64,000 bases of DNA from Bolinopsis microptera. Lineage: Eukaryota > Ctenophora > Tentaculata > Lobata > Bolinopsidae. The position numbers and the translations under genes were made by a program. The DNA lies in NCBI RefSeq assembly GCF_026151205.1, contig NC_087072.1, forward strand, positions 255,501 to 319,500. The letters run 5' to 3'. Below are positions 61,026 through 64,000 of this stretch, in pieces. The notes beneath the pieces were generated by a model. That model searched no databases, was not told where the DNA came from, and saw nothing but the letters and a program-made list of their open reading frames with translations. Within the stretch, counting starts at the first letter, position 1; each line of letters starts with the position of its first letter.

Positions 61026-63740
61026 TGGAGGAATGGAGCAGGAGCAGCCACTGGTGGAGTGGGCTTTCTGCTGACTAGAAGAGCATACAGAGCAATCAGT
61101 CTCATTAAACCCTATGGCTCAAGGGTGCTGACTATTTCTTTCAACGGGAATCCCAGACTCACAACTATAACTGCTTATAGTCCGACCGAGGCAGCACTAG
61201 TTGAAGAAGCGGAGGATTTTCATAACACCCTTAGACAGGCTATGAACGATGTGCCAGCGCACCACCTGCTGATCACAGAGGGAGATATGAACGCCCGGCT
61301 TGGAAAGGTGAGTGAAGAAGATTCCCGTTGGTACTTTCATACTCGTACCAATCGGAATGGAGAGCTACTGAGAGATACTGCCCTGGAGTACGATATGGAA
61401 ATTACCAATATCCGCTTCAGAAAGAAGGTCAACAAGAGGTGGACCTTCTTATCCGATGGGACACTTAACAAAGGTCAGATTGACTATATCCTCATACGGC
61501 GGAAGTGGAAAAACTCTTTAAAGAACACTGAAGTTTACAACACTTTTCAGTCGTTGGGATCTGATCACAGAGTTGTAGTGTGTAAGATCAAAGTTAGCTT
61601 TAGGAAAGGACACAGGCCTCCGAAAAAAGTTAACTATGATTATAGTGCCCTGAAGTCGGATGGTGAGCTTCAAAAAAAGTATGCAATTGAAGTTCGGAAT
61701 AGATTCTCTGGCCTGGTAGAGGAGGATGATGGGGCCACTGAAAGCTACGGGAAGCTTGTGGTTGCTATTGAGGCGGCAAACAAGAGCCTTCTGCCAAAGA
61801 AGACTCGACAAAAGCAGATTGACCCCTCAAGTGACCCAAGAGTGGACAGTGCAAGGAGGGGACTGTTCCTGGCCAAGGACCAATACCATCAGGAGACTTG
61901 CGAGGAGAAGAGAGAGGAAGTCGCCACTAAAAAGGATTTGTTAAAGGCCTGCTACAAAGAGGTAGAGGAGGAGATCCTGAAAGGAAAGATCAGGAAAGTT
62001 GAGGATACTGCTGATCGTTGTAAGAACAAGGAAAGCTGGAAGCTTGTCAACGATATTTCAGGGAGGACAAATCCCAGCTGTGGACTCGTTGAAGGGGGCA
62101 GCTCAACAGAACGTCTCGAGAACTGGAGGAAGCACTTCTCTGGATTACTTGGACAGCCACCCACAGTCCCTGACAATAGTATTCCGATCAGGAATATACA
62201 CCCTCCACTGAATATAGAGGATGGCCCGTTCACCGTTGAGGAACTACGTCTTGCCAAAAAGCAGATAGTAGAAGGTAAAGCTTATGGTGATGATGGTATC
62301 TCACCTGAAGTGATGAAGAGGGTGGACATTGATGACGTCATCCTGAAGTTCTGCAACGATGCACTATGTGATGGTCGCATGCCCGATCAATGGAAGCTCA
62401 GTAATATTGTTCCTGTGCCAAAGAAAGGGGACCTCACTAAGACCGACAACTACAGAGGAATATCTCTGACATCGATAGTCAGTAAAACTCTGAACAAAAT
62501 GTTGCTGAACAGGATGAAGCCAAGTCTTGAGGAAGTTTTAAGGGACAACCAGAATGGCTTTAGACCTGGGCGCTCTACAACATCGCACATTCTTGCTCTA
62601 CGAAGAATTATGGAGGGTGCTAGAGCCAAAAACCTAAAGGCCACCATGGTTTTCATTGATTTCAAGAAGGCGTTCGATAGTGTGCATAGAGGTTTGCTCA
62701 TGAAGATACTGAAAGCATATGGCATACCAGAAGCCATAGTGCGGCTCATTGAGGGTATATATACGAGCACAAAGGCTAAAGTAGTTACAGCTGATGGTAT
62801 AACAGAGATTTTTGATATCCTGGCTGGAGTACTGCAAGGAGACACTCTTGCCCCGTACTTGTTCATTATCGTGATTGACTATATCATGACAGTGACTATA
62901 GACGATGATGACTCGGACTCTGGGTTCACTCTCAGGCCTGCACGGAGTAGAAGGATTGGTGCCGAGAAGATCGCAGACGTCGAGTTTGCAGATGATGTTG
63001 CCCTTATCACTGATACCATTGAAGGGGCAAAACTACTCCTGGACAGGCTTGAGAAAGCAGCACTGAGTGTTGGGCTAGCCATGAACGACACTAAAACTAA
63101 GTTCATGACTCTGAACATGACAGAGGAGGCGAGTAGTCTTAATAGTTGTGGTGGAAACCAGCTGGAAAAGGTGACAGACTTTGTTTACCTTGGAGCATGG
63201 ATAGCAACAACAGAGAGGGACCTGCGGGTCAGAAAAGCTAAGGCTTGGGCAGCCTGCCACAAGTTAAAGAAGATGTGGAAGTCTGACCTTAGAAGAAGAC
63301 TAAAGATCCGTCTATTTGTTGCTACTGTGGAGTCAATACTTCTATATGGTTCTGAAACGTGGACGTTGACAGAGCAATTGAAGAAACGCATTGATGGCTG
63401 CTACACCAGAATGCTAAGGATGGCACTAAATGTGGATTGGAAGCAGCGCAAAACCAACAAAGAAGTCTATGGCAACCTACCAAGAGCAACCATGAAGATC
63501 CAAGAGCGCAGGATGCGACTAGCAGGCCATATCCACCGGCACCCAGAACTAGTCGCAAACCGCTTGCTACTCTGGGAACCAACTCATGGGGTGCGGAGTA
63601 GGGGGAGACCAGCCATGACTTATGTTGATAGCCTACGAGCTGACACGGGTCTCAACGACACTGGAGAAATGGGCGGACTTATGGCGGATAGAGTTTTATG
63701 GAGACAGCGCATCAATACTCGGACGCTGAAGCCGCCTTAA
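61026..63740 (+). CDS. LINE endonuclease-reverse transcriptase, N-terminally truncated
   Basis: About 904 codons are open from the insertion edge to TAA at 63738-63740. The frame lacks a natural start (stop at 61008-61010, before the target duplication); a GTG at 61059 is only the first possible start. Counting from there, the C-terminal half of an endonuclease/exonuclease/phosphatase domain shows GDMNARLG (about 75-82), QIDYILI (about 140) and SDHRVV (about 168). The reverse transcriptase follows with FIDFKKAFDSVHRG, GVLQGDTLAPYLF and the catalytic FADD at about 643-646. The C-terminal tail has YGSETWT, RRMRLAGHIHRHPEL and SRGRPAMTYVDSL, as in RTE/BovB-like proteins. The missing N-terminal endonuclease half makes it unlikely to mobilise itself. 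Confidence 0.9.
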   Translation, partial: WRNGAGAATGGVGFLLTRRAYRAISLIKPYGSRVLTISFNGNPRLTTITAYSPTEAALVEEAEDFHNTLRQAMNDVPAHHLLITEGDMNARLGKVSEEDSRWYFHTRTNRNGELLRDTALEYDMEITNIRFRKKVNKRWTFLSDGTLNKGQIDYILIRRKWKNSLKNTEVYNTFQSLGSDHRVVVCKIKVSFRKGHRPPKKVNYDYSALKSDGELQKKYAIEVRNRFSGLVEEDDGATESYGKLVVAIEAANKSLLPKKTRQKQIDPSSDPRVDSARRGLFLAKDQYHQETCEEKREEVATKKDLLKACYKEVEEEILKGKIRKVEDTADRCKNKESWKLVNDISGRTNPSCGLVEGGSSTERLENWRKHFSGLLGQPPTVPDNSIPIRNIHPPLNIEDGPFTVEELRLAKKQIVEGKAYGDDGISPEVMKRVDIDDVILKFCNDALCDGRMPDQWKLSNIVPVPKKGDLTKTDNYRGISLTSIVSKTLNKMLLNRMKPSLEEVLRDNQNGFRPGRSTTSHILALRRIMEGARAKNLKATMVFIDFKKAFDSVHRGLLMKILKAYGIPEAIVRLIEGIYTSTKAKVVTADGITEIFDILAGVLQGDTLAPYLFIIVIDYIMTVTIDDDDSDSGFTLRPARSRRIGAEKIADVEFADDVALITDTIEGAKLLLDRLEKAALSVGLAMNDTKTKFMTLNMTEEASSLNSCGGNQLEKVTDFVYLGAWIATTERDLRVRKAKAWAACHKLKKMWKSDLRRRLKIRLFVATVESILLYGSETWTLTEQLKKRIDGCYTRMLRMALNVDWKQRKTNKEVYGNLPRATMKIQERRMRLAGHIHRHPELVANRLLLWEPTHGVRSRGRPAMTYVDSLRADTGLNDTGEMGGLMADRVLWRQRINTRTLKPP

Positions 63741-63760
63741 GTCAAGTAAGTCAAGTAAGT
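61026..63760 (+). mobile_element. 5'-truncated RTE-like LINE with perfect 9-bp target duplication
   Basis: CATACTGCA flanks both sides (61017-61025 and 63761-63769). The body opens inside the endonuclease domain and ends after the stop with an AAGTCAAGT-type short repeat instead of poly(A), as in RTE-clade elements. The coding frame is open throughout. The element is divergent to, and about 265 bp from, the laminin start codon. Confidence 0.88.
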
Positions 63761-63769
63761 CATACTGCA

Positions 63770-64000
63770 ACCTTTAGGTCCAAAAATATACCCATTATGC
63801 TCACTTAAAAACAACTCTAAATCAGTAAGCTGTCACTCTATTAATGCACCACACCGCTACCTCCACTCCTAATAGTTATACAATAAATTCTACAATCCTG
63901 ATTTCGTATCGTGATGGAGACCGGTGTCCATAAAAAACTTTTACTAGGTTGCCGTTTGGTGTGAGCAATAGTGAATAGCACGCACAATCTTTTGCCCCGT
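63770..64000. other. Flanking sequence beyond the LINE, nothing seen
   Basis: Unique AT-rich sequence up to the window end, with no supported feature. Confidence 0.5.

Noticed and set aside
61518-63582. Minus-strand frames inside the LINE
   Set aside because: Shadows of the open reverse transcriptase frame.

Overview
The window is animal nuclear DNA. It holds one large gene of 46 inferred coding exons on the minus strand (start codon at 60759-60761, stop at 18959-18961), with GT-AG introns. It encodes a laminin alpha-type basement-membrane protein of about 3,130 residues. A single-exon class A GPCR gene, LINE retrotransposons, short DNA transposons and degenerate TTAGGG repeats also fit an animal. 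I cannot name the species. An invertebrate, perhaps an early-branching one, fits best, because the chain resembles the alpha3B/alpha5/arthropod type but has only three LG domains.

Layout: 1-1956 is AT-rich, with a 100-N gap and a telomere-like stretch. 1957-3036 (minus) is the GPCR. 3.4-4.7 kb is a 26-bp minisatellite. 5.59-5.89 kb is a small hAT-like element with an 8-bp target duplication. 7.16-7.32 kb is a LINE relic. 8.1-15.55 kb is one huge 28-bp satellite. 16.47-17.6 kb is a 35-bp minisatellite. 18.96-60.76 kb is the laminin gene. 61.03-63.76 kb is a 5'-truncated, RTE-like LINE with an open reading frame and a perfect 9-bp target duplication, lying divergently about 265 bp upstream of the laminin start codon.

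I rebuilt the laminin gene by hand from splice sites. Every exon-exon phase is consistent except for one internal frame shift in exon 5. Domain order is signal peptide, LN, about five LE repeats, a long LF/L4-like domain, LE repeats, an L4 (laminin IV type A) domain, LE repeats, an unassigned insert of about 180 residues, two LE repeats, the coiled-coil arm, then LG1-LG3 and stop.

The most unusual property is the introns. Most hold tandem arrays, and in at least a dozen the repeat unit includes the exon edge plus its splice site, so donors or acceptors are present in 2 to more than 100 copies. Intron 4 holds a 6-kb element bounded by inverted repeats, whose interior is a purine-rich higher-order repeat. 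Other introns hold a MITE, a 93-base homopolymer beside a splice donor and a LINE fragment. I saw no tRNA, rRNA or CRISPR.
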